A stretch of DNA of 64,000 nucleotides from Cinnamomum chago (Eukaryota > Streptophyta > Magnoliopsida > Laurales > Lauraceae). Under the pieces are notes generated by a model. It saw only the letters and a list, made by a program, of their open reading frames with translations. It ran no database searches and was not told where the DNA came from. The position numbers were made by a program, and so were the translations under genes. Where the stretch lies: positions 24,311,001 through 24,375,000 of the forward strand of contig CP142461.1 of assembly GCA_038049695.1 (NCBI GenBank). Reading direction: 5' to 3'. Positions 32,320 to 44,049 of this stretch are shown in pieces (the first letter of the stretch is position 1; the number at the start of each line of letters is the position of its first letter).

Positions 32320-32945
32320 GAAGTTTTGGGCCATTCCGACATCATTTGGCCCAACTTCACTCCTCCGGCAGCCAAACAGGCACTCCTGGCTGCGGCGGCG
32401 CAAAACTTCGATCAGAGTCTACAGATGGTTTCAAAATACCTTCAAAAGTCTCCACGTCGAATTTCAGGTCATTCCGACAACGTTTGACCGGGCTTTGATG
32501 CTCTAAAAGAAAATCAAGCCCCTCGGTGGCGTAAACCACCGAGACCATTACTCATCAAACAGAGCACATACGCTGCTTCAACATGCTTCAAAAGCGCTAC
32601 ACATCAAATTTCAGGTCATTCCGACAACGTTTGAACCGACTTTGACGCTCCAAAAGAAAATCAAGGCTACCGGCGGCGGAGCACCCCGGGACCATGACAT
32701 CCAAATCGGAGCTAATGGATCATCTCAAAATGACTCCAATAGGCTCCCTGTCAAATTTCATGTCAATCGGACATCGATTGACAACACATCAAAGCGCGAC
32801 ATCTTCCTCGTGGAGAAATCAGGCCTAGTAGCGACGAGGACTCAAACGGTTTCAAAACTCAAACGAAAGCCCATGGTTGGTCCTATCTACTGCTCGAGAA
32901 GCTCCACGTCAAATTTCAGGTCATTCCGACATCGTTTGACCTAGT
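32320..32945 (+). repeat. Repeated 'TTTCAGGTCATTCCGACA' motif in LTR A
   Basis: The run AATTTCAGGTCATTCCGACA followed by CGTTTGACC occurs at about 32459, 32609 and 32909, with a weaker copy near 32328. CTCCAAAAGAAAATCAAG follows two of them. The spacing is about 150 and 300 bp, suggesting an old tandem duplication in U3. Confidence 0.75.
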
Positions 32946-33863
32946 TTCAAGTCTTGACAAAAATCAGCAACTCTATGCGGCAAAGTCTTCGGCTTTTCCA
33001 AAAAATAGGAAACTTTGTACCCGGTTTTGCACAACTTCTCATTGGGTTTTCTCCAGGAGAACCAAGCCAAAAAATGAGGAAAAATGTCAAGAGAAATACA
33101 AGAGAAAAAAGAAGTAAAAAAGATCGAAAAACGGCCGACAAAATGGCGACCAAAGGGGAAAATCCCCCCATGGTCGCCGGCGACCCTGGAAATCCGGGTC
33201 GCCGGATTTCCGTCGCAGGGCCCCTTTTTGCGATTCTTTTCGCATTCCGGGAGTTCCAGCCCCTATGATTTCCTGAAAATATGATTTTTGATGCTCGAAA
33301 ACGACTGATCTTCGTCAACATCACGGGTCCGCCGTTACGAGCATGAAACCGTCACCGATCGCTCCAAGATCGCTAATCGGCTGACCAAGAAAGTGCACTT
33401 TCTGTCCGATCGATCGAGAAATCGAATAGACAGATGTCACCGGCCCGCTGGTATCAACCAATATTTGAATTTGCATGATCATCCGACATCGATCAACATG
33501 AAGATCCATCGTCGATCATCGCAAGAAGAATTCTAAAAGACACGGCACGGCCCACGACTCTTCAAATCCTCAGCGACCACTTAATGCTGTTAATTGACCC
33601 ACCTAAATGCGATCATTAACTCATTATTTTTGGACGGCCCAATCAGATTCAAGGGAATGAGAGTTACAAGTCCAAGTCATCATGACATTAAAGTTATGAA
33701 ACTCCTCTCATCATGGAGATTAAAGGCGATTAAATGCCCATTATCTCCACCGGCCAATCAGAAGCCAAGAAAAAGGAGTTACAAAAAAAGGAATTAAAAC
33801 TTGTAACTCCTCTCATTATGTGATTTTAAAACCCATAAAGTCACCTAAAGGCTACCAAATGCC

Positions 33864-33871
33864 TATAAAAG
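33864..33871 (+). promoter_or_regulatory. TATA box in 3' LTR of element A
   Basis: TATAAAAG, the counterpart of 316-323. In this position it could start transcription outward into LTR D. Confidence 0.55.
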
Positions 33872-34977
33872 GAGGTGATTCCAAGAGACAGAATCCCGGA
33901 ATTCCGAACTCAAGATCCAGAAGCCCTGCTACTCTGAAGAAACTAGAAGAAACTCTACTGCAACAAACACCAAAACGTGATCAAAATCCCCCCCCCCCCC
34001 TCTCCAAGAAAAAGCCTTCTCTTCTCCTACTCAACATGGCCAAGACGCGGCTCTTCTGCCCGTCTCTTCGTTTTTCATTGGATATAGGACCTTCCCTTGG
34101 TCCTTATCCTCTAAAAAACTGAAGTCCAAGCCAAGCCAAAGAATCAAAGCATCAAGCGTTCTCATCTGAAGGACAATGGCGAAGTCCATACATGACTTGC
34201 GACCATCGATCTGAACTGGTCCCCACAATCTCCTGAGAAGTCAGATTCCCTTTCTTACTTTTCTGTTGTACTTTATATTTTCTTTAAGAGACAAAAAATT
34301 ACATTTCTTGTCTTTCTTTATTGATGAGATTTGCAAAACGTCTTTCACAGCAAAATCGCCTTTCACAGCACAAAATCGCCTTTTACGGCAAACAAAATCG
34401 CCTCTCACGGCATTCAAAAAACTGTCTCTTTTCTTAAATATGTGTGCAATGGAAAGTTAAAAAAAGGTTGATTTCCTTTCTACTTGCGAAGGTGGATCTC
34501 CGGATCACCATTTCAGAATTCCAAGTAGAATAGAAAATCTGGCATACCCGTACAAAAAATATAAGATGCCCTTTTTTCTCCCCCTTTCCTCCCTCCATTC
34601 GATTCCTCTCGGCGACCCCGGGGACGGATGGGAGAGGAGAGGAAAGAAAAAATCGGGTCCATCACACACATGCATTGATTTAGAAAATCTTGAAATCTTG
34701 ATTTACACATGCATTGTTTTTAAGGCTTGTAGAAATATTTATATATGCATGTTTTGATTTTAAACTTGGATGCATTTAAATTTGAAGAGAAGCTTTATGA
34801 ATCAAGCAAGCCAATGAGTTTTAAATCTTTGAAATCATTTTAGGCTTTTTATGTTTCATGTTTTTAAACCTCTTAGTTTGATTTAAATCATGATTCCAAG
34901 CTTGATTCAGTGGCCCAAAATCCCCCTCCTAGAATTACTTTGAAATATGCATTTAAGGGGAATTTGGTCCCTGGGCC

Positions 34978-35112
34978 CGGGTCGACCTACAGTATGCTCG
35001 GTCGACCGAGCCCATGGACCCAGTCGACCAAGCACACTGCAGGTCGACCGGGAAAGAGCCGTTGGGGCTCTTTTCAAACGGTTAGATTTATGACCATTGA
35101 AGCCCAGGTCGA
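34978..35112 (+). repeat. GTCGAC palindrome cluster in LTR D
   Basis: GGGTCGACCT, CTCGGTCGACCGAG (14-bp perfect palindrome at 34997-35010), CAGTCGACCA, AGGTCGACCG and AGGTCGACCAGG. The arrangement matches the Copia-1 and Copia-2 LTRs. Confidence 0.85.
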
Positions 35113-35963
35113 CCAGGGACTCGCAGAAACTCATTTTTTTTAGTATAAGTACAAGTTCATTCCTTTTGAAAAAATGTTGAAAAAGAAAGGAACTAAGAAC
35201 CACTCTTGAGGAGTTTAGAGACAAGAAAAAGGAGATGAACTAAGAGAGACCAATGGGTCATTAATGAAGCTAAAGCTTGGATCAATGAAGTTAAATCTCT
35301 AAGTAAGTTTTACTTATTTTAATCATATGTTATATGCGTTGTTTAAATTATTGGTAAATGAATTTTAGCATGATAACTATGATGTGCTGAATCCATTCTT
35401 CATTTAATCTTTGATCTAAGTTGGATTGGATTCTTCACCTTGATTTCAAACCAAGTTTGTTTTAAAATCTTCTTTAATCATGCTTAGCCAAAATCTTTAA
35501 TTTCTTTTATAGCATGATTCATTTACTTGGTTGAAACTTTATTTGTTGTTTTCATTCATTTAAACCTTTGTTAAATTTATTTGGTTTTGAAAACAACATT
35601 GCACATGCATCACATGTTTAGAGTTAATTAATTTCATACAACTTGTGAGCCTTTGATTTTCATATCATTAACAAGTTTGTATTTATACATGTGATTTGCA
35701 TTTCACTTCAATCAAAATCTTTTATGTGCCTTAAACTTTTAAATGCTTTGAGCATATATTGATTGAGCTTACTTTTTAACTTGATTGAAGTTATCACACA
35801 CACACACAAACATCATGAGCATACACATTTGCATTCATATAGTGTTTGTGTGAGTTAGATTTTCAATTTCATATCCGTCTATTTTAGAGGCATTGTAATT
35901 GAGCGTAAATTGTATCTTTTTTAGTGTTTGTGTAGACACTACTTTAAGAGGAATTATTCATCT

Positions 35964-36133
35964 TGTAAAGGTTATTGTTTAGCCTAGAAAAGCACATTGA
36001 TAGGTTGTTGTTTATCCTAGAAAAACATCACTGTAGAGGTTATTGCTTAGCCTTGGAAAGCATAGTGTAAGAGGTTATTGCTTAGCCTTGGAAAGCATAT
36101 TGTAAAGGTTGTTAGTTAGCCTTTTGAAAAGCA
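35964..36133 (+). repeat. Tandem 'GGTTATTGCTTAGCC' units in LTR D
   Basis: Five units of AGGTTRTTGYTTAGCCTNGRAAAGCA, the same family as the arrays in the Copia-1 and Copia-2 LTRs. Confidence 0.8.
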
Positions 36134-36234
36134 TAGATAGTGGAAATCCGGTGGGGTGTTGGATCACAAGCCGGTAGTGGATGTAGGCATTAAGGTCGAA
36201 CCACTATAAATCATTGTGTGATGGTGCATGCTTT

Positions 36235-36239
36235 GTGGT
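36235..36239. repeat. Target-site duplication of B, left copy (GTGGT)
   Basis: GTGGT before TGTAAGACCCC; repeated at 39195-39199. Confidence 0.93.
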
Positions 36240-37453
36240 TGTAAGACCCCGACCCGAGTGAACCCGATTAGTGCTAATTAAGTTGCGTGTTAGTGCTAAG
36301 CTTGATTAGTGTTTTTGATCTAGTTGGGTTTGGAATAACCTTGTTTCTAGTTTTGGGCTTTTTAGAGTGATTGGTAGCTTGTGGGGCCCTTTGGGGGTTT
36401 CCCTTTTCGGCTTTGCGTTTTCTTGCGAGATTTTCCCGATTGGTTGTGAATTGTGTTTTTGGCCCGTTGCATTCATCTTGTGGATTCTTACAACTTTCAT
36501 GTTGATCCCGTGTCCATTCGAGGCCCCGAAACCCGATTTCATAGCCTTGAGGGTAAAACAGTCATTTCACACCAAATCTGTAACCAAAACTTGATATTCT
36601 CGTAAACCGCGAAACATACACTTTTTGGAAACTAGATATTTCGACGAACATTTCTTCCTTCTTCGTCGAATTCATCCGTGGACCCGAGAGAGATGATTTC
36701 AGTCCATTTAGCTTCTTAAGTTGTGGGACCCAAACTCCTTTGTTAACAAGAGGAACCCTTCCCTTCTTCCTCCATTTTCATGTTCCAGCACACTTGAGTC
36801 TAGGGTTTTGCTAGCAAGTTTCTCTTCTTCTTCTTGCTTCTTCATCTCTAAGCCTCACCAAGAGCTCATCAATCAAGAAATGGAGATTGCCAATCTCTTC
36901 CTCATCTCTCAAGCTTCCTCTTGATACTATTTTTAGAAGAGTCCATCAACTTTGAGACTTCCCTTGAGCTTACATTGTCCATTAGGGGACCTTACAAGTA
37001 AGTGATCTTATTCATCTTCTAGACTTTTAATCTTCTAGCCTTAGGGAAGCTACATTTGCATTATTGGAAGTTCTTTCAATTTCATTCTTGGTGTAACCCA
37101 TTTTAGGGTTTTATTTGGGGATTTTGCCTTGTAGCTTGGGCCATTTTCTTGGAGGACTTGATAGAGCTTAATATCATTAATTGAAGACTTGAGGCAAGTG
37201 AATGTTTGGATGTTTTTAAGTTTGAAATGGTTTGGAGATGCATTTATGGTTTTCATGCTTTCATTGATTGTTTTCATTGATTTTCCATGGTTGAAATAAA
37301 TGATCTTTACACATCTTGATAGCCTCATTTAATGTCTTGGAATCATGTGTTTAAGTCTCCTTGTTCATAGTTAATTGTGGTTGTTGAGGTATTGGAAGGA
37401 AAGGAAACAAAAAGGAGAAAAATCAAGTTCCCGGGCATGCTTCACGCCCAGTG

Positions 37454-37527
37454 CCGATCGATCGGACCTACAGGCCGATCGATCGGTCTGTCTTTTAACT
37501 GCAAGCCTTTTTGGGCCGATCGATCGG
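37454..37527 (+). repeat. CCGATCGATCGG palindromes in LTR B
   Basis: Three perfect 12-bp palindromes at 37454-37465, 37475-37486 and 37516-37527. LTR F has the same motif in at least five variants at 51754-51882. Confidence 0.9.
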
Positions 37528-38289
37528 ACCCTGTGTATTTTTTTTTAGATTTATTTTTTTTGTGGACCTTGGCTACCCCCCTTGGACTCACTTGACCATA
37601 TGTGAGAGCGTCTTGAGCCGATGCTCTTCACGGTTGGTCCGGAATGCATCGAAGTTCAATCGATTCAATCTTGAACGGGATGGAACGACACGATATCCTC
37701 TTCATACCAAAATGCAAAGTCTCTTTCCTTGGGTATCGCGAATTCTATTCCTTTCGGTGACTGAGTCGATTGCTCGATGGTTCCGGGTTGACATCCTACT
37801 TAGGATGGACCGTTTATAGCCTTGTTTTCCTATCATAATATCTAGTTATAACCATAAGCTCATATTAAGTTTTAAAAAAAGTAAAAGTGCATAAGGAGCC
37901 CGGAATGTCTTCAAACTCAAGGAGTACCAAGTAATGGCTATAATTGACATACGGGACCCCTATTCACTTAAATAGATCTTGAAATCAATATTTCCCGAAA
38001 TTGTAATAGTTCGTTTTATTCCTTCATTTCCATGATTTACCTTACATGACCTGTTTTCCCGAAAGCTTGATGGTTACACTAGTAACATGAACTTGTCCCG
38101 AAGAGTATTGCCCGATATGAAATGAAAGTGATACATTGAATAGTCTTGCCCGTGCATTGATTTACTTGTACTTGATTTACTTGCATATGTATCGATGTGT
38201 TATTTAACCTATGTGTCGGCATCACTAAGCTTGGATACCTTGTCGGTTTGATCCACCGACTTGGAAATCCCTCTCCCGTCCCGCCAGCT

Positions 38290-38366
38290 GCAGTTTGGAT
38301 CCCGATACCCGGTCATTACCGTGGCCCCGTCCCGATACCCGGTTCGCTACCGTGGTCCCGTTCCCG
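38290..38366 (+). repeat. Tandem 'CCGATACCCGGTNNNTACCGTGG' units in LTR B
   Basis: Two to three units of about 33 bp. Equivalent units occur in C (44925-45012, 54650-54745), F (52790-52885) and, reversed, E (57962-58055), so they mark homologous positions in all these LTRs. Confidence 0.8.
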
Positions 38367-38440
38367 TATAATTATATTGTATATATGTATACGTTGTTTC
38401 TCCTCACCTTGTGTGACTGAGATCAACGTCCCGTGATACT

Positions 38441-38460
38441 GTTGTCACTTTAGTGACAGA
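38441..38460 (+). other. Conserved hairpin near the LTR end
   Basis: TTGTCACTTTAGTGACAG pairs 7 bases around TTTA. Equivalent stems occur at 45092-45113, 53026-53048, 54822-54844 and, reversed, 57861-57881, with changes that mostly keep pairing or G-U wobble. Confidence 0.6.
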
Positions 38461-39194
38461 GGACTTAGCTTTATGTGATTGTCACCTTGTTATTCCCGAT
38501 TTCCTTGGTTACCTCATATGTTTTATCTTGTTTAATTGTTTTATAGCAAATGATTTACCTGCTTTATGAGAGTTCTTGCTTAAACAGATTTATATGCTTT
38601 TCAAGAGATTTCCTCTATATTATTGTTGTTGTATCTTGTCATTCTCTTGTCAGACCGTCGTGTCTGATCCTTTGCTTTGGTACTCAGGTCCCGTTGCCGG
38701 TTTCCTTGAGGAGGAGCCGGAGGAGGCGGTAGGTGAGCTGCAGCCTCTAGTTGAGTGGCGTACTGACGATGTCATGTAGACATCGGGTTGCCAAGAGGCA
38801 TAACATTTTGGGGAGAACTTATTAACCATTCCTTTGGGTTATTATTTTGTAATATTGGCCTTTGTTGGCCTCTAATTTTGGGGAATGTAACTAAATGATA
38901 TTTTGTCTAACTTTAACAACCTTTGGGAAACATGCTATAGATCATTGCTCTTTCTGATACAGTTTGATTTGATATTAATGCTTGCGTGACTAGAGATAGT
39001 CTAACTATTTGATTTGCTACACGCTTCCGCATTAAAAAGAAACATTCATGCAAGGTTTTGATATCCTCACCGCGGACACCTGTGGGAAATTAAATAAGTT
39101 GTATTTTGAGGATGTAGGTAATCCTCATCACCAATTATCATTACACACTAATGTCCCGATCCCGGATTGGGATTCCCGGTCCGGGGTCGCGACA

Positions 39195-39199
39195 GTGGT
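39195..39199. repeat. Target-site duplication of B, right copy (GTGGT)
   Basis: Follows the LTR end GGGGTCGCGACA; identical to 36235-36239. Confidence 0.93.
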
Positions 39200-39319
39200 G
39201 ATTGTTTTTGTTAGCTTCTGCATTTAGTTTGATAATCATCACTAGTGACTAGTTAATTTTAAAGAAGTTAAAATTTGTCATAATTGGTCACTAATTTGTA
39301 GCTCACCCTATTCACTCCC
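39195..39319 (+). mobile_element. Truncated Copia LTR 'D', right part
   Basis: After one GTGGT copy the Copia LTR resumes (GCTTCTGCATTTAGTTTGAT and then CACCCTATTCAC). It stops about 40 bases before the expected TTTCA end, so D is truncated on its right side. Confidence 0.75.
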
Positions 39320-39616
39320 GGCATCAATGGATCCATACTAGCACAACTAGCACTCAAGTTTTTCAATGAAATCATTTTATACAAAATTATACATACATGA
39401 GTAAATATGTATTGTACAACTATTAAAAAAAAGAATTACATAGCCTCACACACAAATTCATATAAATATAAAGAAAGCCTCACACACAAATTCATATAAA
39501 TATAAAGAAATACATCTTTCAAAGTAAATAAAACAAAGAAACTTCAAAACACATTGCAACAAAAAATGTATATTCTACATATAAATGTTGAAAGTTTTAA
39601 TCTCACAAGAAAACAG
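39320..39616. other. AT-rich spacer between D and C
   Basis: No gene. It holds an exact direct repeat of about 34 bp, beginning GCCTCACACACAAATTCATA, twice in tandem at about 39444-39511. Confidence 0.6.
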
Positions 39617-39621
39617 ACTAC
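39617..39621. repeat. Target-site duplication of C, left copy (ACTAC)
   Basis: ACTAC before TGTGAGAACCC; matched at 55753-55757, 16 kb away. This shows that the whole interval is one nested insertion. Confidence 0.93.
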
Positions 39622-40362
39622 TGTGAGAACCCGACCCCTAATTTCCTGGATTAGTGTTGTTTTATTTGTGGATTAGTTTCTCTAAGAGGGTTTAGTGGTT
39701 GTTTGGTTGTGTTTGTGAGCTAGAATGGTTTTTCACTAGTTTTGGGGAGTTTTGAGAGCTAGTGAACATAAACAGTGATCGTAAGGTCCTACTTGTTTTG
39801 CTTGATCAGCTTGGAGAGGTTCTTAATGATTCCCAAAAATTCCCATTTCAGCTTCGTTTGGCGAATCTCGTCATTCCCCACAACTTTCGTGTTCACTCCG
39901 TACCCTATCAAAGTTCCGAAAATCAATTTTTCCAGCCCTGGGGGCAAAATCGGTCTTTTCACATTGAATCTGGACCCAAATTTCGAGATCTCAGAACCAT
40001 GTCAAAATTATACTTTTTGAAAACTAGATTTTATGAGAAACATTTTTTCCTTCTGCATCAATCGCACCCAAAGCCCAGATATCGATGTTTTAACCCTTGA
40101 AATCCCAAATTTTCCATTATTTTGACCCCTTTGACCAAAAAGTTGACTTTTTCTGTGGACCCTGGAAGTATGTCAATATTGACCTTGTTGGAAACATAAT
40201 CTTATGCCGGACACTTTTCATGTTTTAAGTTTCTTGATCCGAGGTCTAGAAAGCCCTTTAATTTCCATTGCAAGTTCTACTTAGTGTGGACCCCACCTCC
40301 ACTTATTATATAACACCACCCTCTCTTTCTCCCTCATTTTTCTACTCTCCATCGACTGCAAC

Positions 40363-43255
40363 TGTAAGATCCGGCCCCGCCATTAATTATATTTACTATT
40401 AATATATTATTATTATATTAATTTAATGTATTTTAGTTATTTAAGTGGTTCGGATTAAGTGGGGCACACGTTAGATTAGATACGTGAGTTAGTGAGTTGG
40501 GTTAGTGGGTAGATGACCTGACCCGTGGTTTTGACCCAATGACTTAAGCCCAGAGGATATCCTTTTTAACCTAATCCCTATTTTAAGTAATCTCACTTTC
40601 ATCCCTCCCCACTCTCTGCAACTCCTTCCGTAACCTCTTCGTCTTCTTCCTCTTTCAACTTCCCAAGTCATTCCAGCTTTAGGATCCAGCCATCAGAATC
40701 AAGATCAGAGGATACCAGCATTCTTGTCAGGCTTTTCTTATCTCAGGTAACCATCTCCTCAAATCATTAGGAGTAGATCTGTATTCTTGGGTTATTCCTT
40801 TTTCCTTTCCAATGCTGGGTTTTGGGTAGGAATACAATGGATCTGTTCATCTGAACAATTTTATTCCATCTCTTATATCAGATTGGTGTTAGGATTGTGA
40901 TTGAGCACTGTGGGAATCTCGATTTGGGTTTTGGTCAGGATCTGTTGCTTTTTCTTCAACCCCGGTAAAAAGGCAAGTACCTAATTATAAATTGTAAATT
41001 TAATGCCTCTGTTCCTCTTTTGATTCATGTGTGGATGCATGTAGAAATCTCTTTTATGCCCTAAGGTTTGATTTTCTATTTTTATGATGATGCCTTGTAC
41101 ATATATGGCCACCGTCTGTGATTTTCTCTTGTTGTGAGACCAGCCACAGATACAGTCCGGGCAATCATCCGTTCCAGATGTTGCTTGTGTTGGTGATTTG
41201 GGGTTGTGCTCTGTGGTACCCACTGAATGTATTGATCATGGATCAGATCGGATCACGCGGCCGTATAGGCATGAACGACCTTGAAGATGAGGCTGATCTG
41301 GGTCTTAATCCGTGGGGCCCACTATTCCAAGTGACCTTGATGGGCAGGCGTGGAACCACATTGTTCTGGAAGATGGGTTCTGAACGATGGTTCTTTTCAT
41401 GTATTTAATCATGTGGTGGGGCCAAGAGATGTAACCCGATGATTGATCCGAACCAAAGATATATTAGTTTGGCCCTGGGCGACATTGGAGGTCATCTCCA
41501 TCAACGGTGTTGATGGGTGGGGGCCCACAATCCGAGTAGCCCAGCTTTGCTGGTGTCGAAACACGGTTCTGTGTTGAGTGAGGAGAGGATGAGTTTGAAC
41601 TGACTTGTATAGGAATAAAGGGAAAAGATGTTGATGACCTGATGACCTTATGACCTGATGATGACTTGATGACCTCATGTGTATGGGGATAAAGAAGTGA
41701 TGGGATTGTTGACCTGGGCACAGTTTTGAATGAGGGAGCCCATGTGACAGAACATTGAGTTCTGTTAGAAAGTTGTTAGCATTCTGGGATTTGAGATTGG
41801 GCCCTGATTAGGTTATAAACCCACTTAGGCTCTTGAGCCTATTTTATAAGAGTTGAATTTGAAAAATATTATAGATGGGATCCTTAGGTTGTCTAAAATT
41901 ATACATTAAGGGTTTTATTTGCAAATTGATTTTAAATGATATTTTTGGTTTTAATATGTTAAAATTATATTTTTCGAATTCTATTAATTGGATTATTGGA
42001 CTAAGTCAATACCGTACGGGCATACGGTATATTACTAATATGGGGTTTAGTGCTTCGTATGACCTCGGGAAAATCCTAATGGATTCGAATTCAACCCATC
42101 CCTATTGGGAAACCCTTAAGTGGGTCTATGCACCATTAATAGAAAAGGGATGCGTTGATCTTATATTGATTAGAGATTTCTATAGTTGTTGGGTACGAGA
42201 CCCTGTGTTTGACCTTAGGATCGATTCGTATCTATGTCTTAACCTTCGCATGCATATATATGTTGGTTTATGATATGTATTCTTTTAGATGCATACCATA
42301 TCGTGTATTATGGACTATAAAGTGGCTTGGCAAATTTTGTAATGATTATTTGATTATGATATGGGATGTGGAATGGCCAGCACTTTACTTTGACTTAGGA
42401 CTCTTGTGTCGGAGCTTTATTATTCAGGTCTATTATGCTTATATGTTTATGTTTATGTGGGTCATTTATGGACGACTGCAGCTCGATATATGGACGGTTG
42501 ATCACCGATGTGACCGGATCACTTATAATCCGCTTTGAATGTGAACAGGTTATCCTGATTTGTTTTTAATTCGATCGGTTTATGACCACCGACGTTATGG
42601 ACGGGCTCTCCCGATTTATTTAGGGCTGACCACCCAAAATGAGGACACTTGTCTTCGTGTGAATCATATTGCTCATTTTGTTTTATTTGGATTAGGCTAT
42701 ACGTTCTTTCCTGTCATTACTGTTATATGATCACTCTCGTTTATATTCTTCTCGTTGTTGTGTTAAATTTCGAATTATGATTATGTACTTGCTGTTTACT
42801 TTGTAATATTTGGTGCATAGGTACCGAGCCCTACTTTACCCAGGAGACGGAGGAGGATCAAGCGTTTCAAACGTTTGAGCCAACTGATGAACCCGAGTGG
42901 GATGTCGGAGACGGTTTCGGAGCCGTCTGAGCCTGCATGAGAGTGAACGTCATCTTAGCAATTCTTTAGATGAACTTTCTTAATGATAAACATTTCTTTA
43001 GTAATTGTCTTATTCTTTCTACAACTTTAACATTTAATGTTTATTTGATTTTCGTGTTGGATCTTATTTATGATCATTGAATACCAATTGAATAAGCTTC
43101 CGTTGCATTTAATGAAATATATTTTGACTCACCACAGGTTGAAAATTTTAAGTGGGTCCACTTTTTGGAAGCTTGTGTTGTATTAAACACAGGAAAATTT
43201 GAATTTAATTTATTTTTCATGTTTTTCCCCAATTCGTATTTTGGGGGACGTGACA
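40363..43255 (+). mobile_element. Solo LTR 'G' inside 5' LTR of C
   Basis: TGTAAGATCCGGCCCCGCC to GGGGGACGTGACA, 2893 bp, with GCAAC on both sides (40358-40362, 43256-43260). The 3' LTR of C has no insert at this place, which confirms the edges. No internal region and no gene. The ends resemble the other long LTRs here, but the body is different. Confidence 0.9.
41630..41686 (+). repeat. 'GATGACCTGATGACC' repeats in LTR G
   Basis: Five or six short units of GATGACYT in about 55 bases. They lack the palindromes seen in the sister LTRs. Confidence 0.6.
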
Positions 43256-44049
43256 GCAACTCTCTAGCTACAGTACCAGCAGTCATCCTTCGTTTTCTTC
43301 CATTTCTCTTGCTTTAATGGAGCCTCCAAGCCACCAATCCGACGAGGGAACTCCGGCAACTTCTTCCCCTTCACCTCTTCTCTTGTTTGACATCATTTTC
43401 GTGGGAAACCAACGTGGGCAGCCCCTATTTCAAGCTTCTTCTTGTTGATTGATGACCCTAGAGGTAAGGACTCCTTCCCATTTTCTTTTTTTGTGCAATG
43501 GCACCCCCTTAAGTTCTATTTCCTAGTTTGGTTTGAGTCGATTCCTTGTCTTTCATTGTTTCACCCATTTTAGGGTTTGTTTTGGGGGTTTTGCTCGTAG
43601 CTTTGGAGCTTGGATTTGGAAGAGTGTTTAGGCTTGATTTCTTGATTAGAAGACCCAAGGCAAGTGGATGAATGGATAAGTTTTGAACACTTACATGTTT
43701 CATGGAAATTTCCTATTTTTGGCATTAATGGTTCTTAATGATTTTTACATATGTTTTCATAGTGTTCTTGTCTTGATTTTATCACTTTTGAAATGCATAT
43801 TTATGAGTTGATTTCTCTATTATACATCTCGATGAATGCATCTATTATGTTATTAAGTGTAGATGAATCTTTTGAATTGTGGTTTCTCTCTCTCTCTTTG
43901 GTGATTGAATGTGAAGAGAATGGAGGTGTTTGTGGTGGAAGTTTGTGAAAATCTTAATGATGAATTGGAGGAGTCTTGGACTCAGTTTATTGCCGGAATG
44001 TAGGGGGAGTTATGTGAGGAATGGTTTAAGGGAGAAAGTGCTCAACTCT

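Larger units (their letters stand above)
1..34664 (+). mobile_element. Giant Tat-like Ty3/Gypsy retrotransposon 'A' (5' end outside window)
   Basis: Bases 1-1122 match 33549-34664 closely, which identifies two copies of one LTR. Between them lie ORF1-like, gag, protease, RNase H remnant, integrase and an antisense PMD gene, then a polypurine tract before TGTTGACACC at 23577. The order protease then integrase at the pol end, with the integrase tail ending in GKFLKRYYP, fits the Tat group of plant Gypsy elements. Removing both Copia insertions gives an interior of about 14.9 kb and LTRs of about 2.5 kb, so the original was near 20 kb. In the first 330 aligned LTR bases I counted about 7 substitutions, roughly 2 percent. 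RT is deleted and several stops and frameshifts are present, so A is inactive. Tat assignment is inference from protein motifs. Confidence 0.88.
32249..34664 (+). repeat. 3' LTR of element A, remaining 2.4 kb
   Basis: Its last 1116 bases match the 5' LTR copy at 1-1122. It carries the TATA box at 33864-33871. It ends GGTCCATCA at 34664, where similarity to the 5' side stops and Copia LTR D begins. Total LTR length without Copia-1 is about 2494 bp. Confidence 0.9.
34665..36239 (+). mobile_element. Truncated Copia LTR 'D', left part
   Basis: This matches the reverse complement of the Copia-2 LTR in order: ACATGCATTG runs, GGTCGACC palindromes near 34978-35110, the TTAGCC tandem units, then AGTGGAAATCCGGTGGGGTG and GTAGTGGATGTAGGCAT. 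It begins abruptly at the end of element A, about 70 bases into the LTR. Element A therefore probably inserted into D, leaving D's first bases upstream of this window. Confidence 0.8.
36240..39194 (+). mobile_element. Solo LTR 'B' (long Gypsy-type LTR)
   Basis: TGTAAGACCCCGACCCGAG to GGGGTCGCGACA, 2955 bp, with GTGGT on both sides and no internal region. It is therefore a solo LTR, left by recombination between the two LTRs of one element. It resembles LTR E at both ends. It contains three CCGATCGATCGG palindromes, a transcript-like part with splice-donor-like CAAGTAAGTG near 36990, 'TACCGTGG' repeats and a hairpin near 38441-38460. The long LTR and the primer site found in relative C suggest a chromovirus of the Tekay/Del type; that is inference. 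Confidence 0.88.

Noticed and set aside
41875-42538. Frames of 132 and 109 codons in solo LTR G
   Set aside because: Overlapping frames rich in Ile, Tyr and Cys inside an LTR with no supporting motif.
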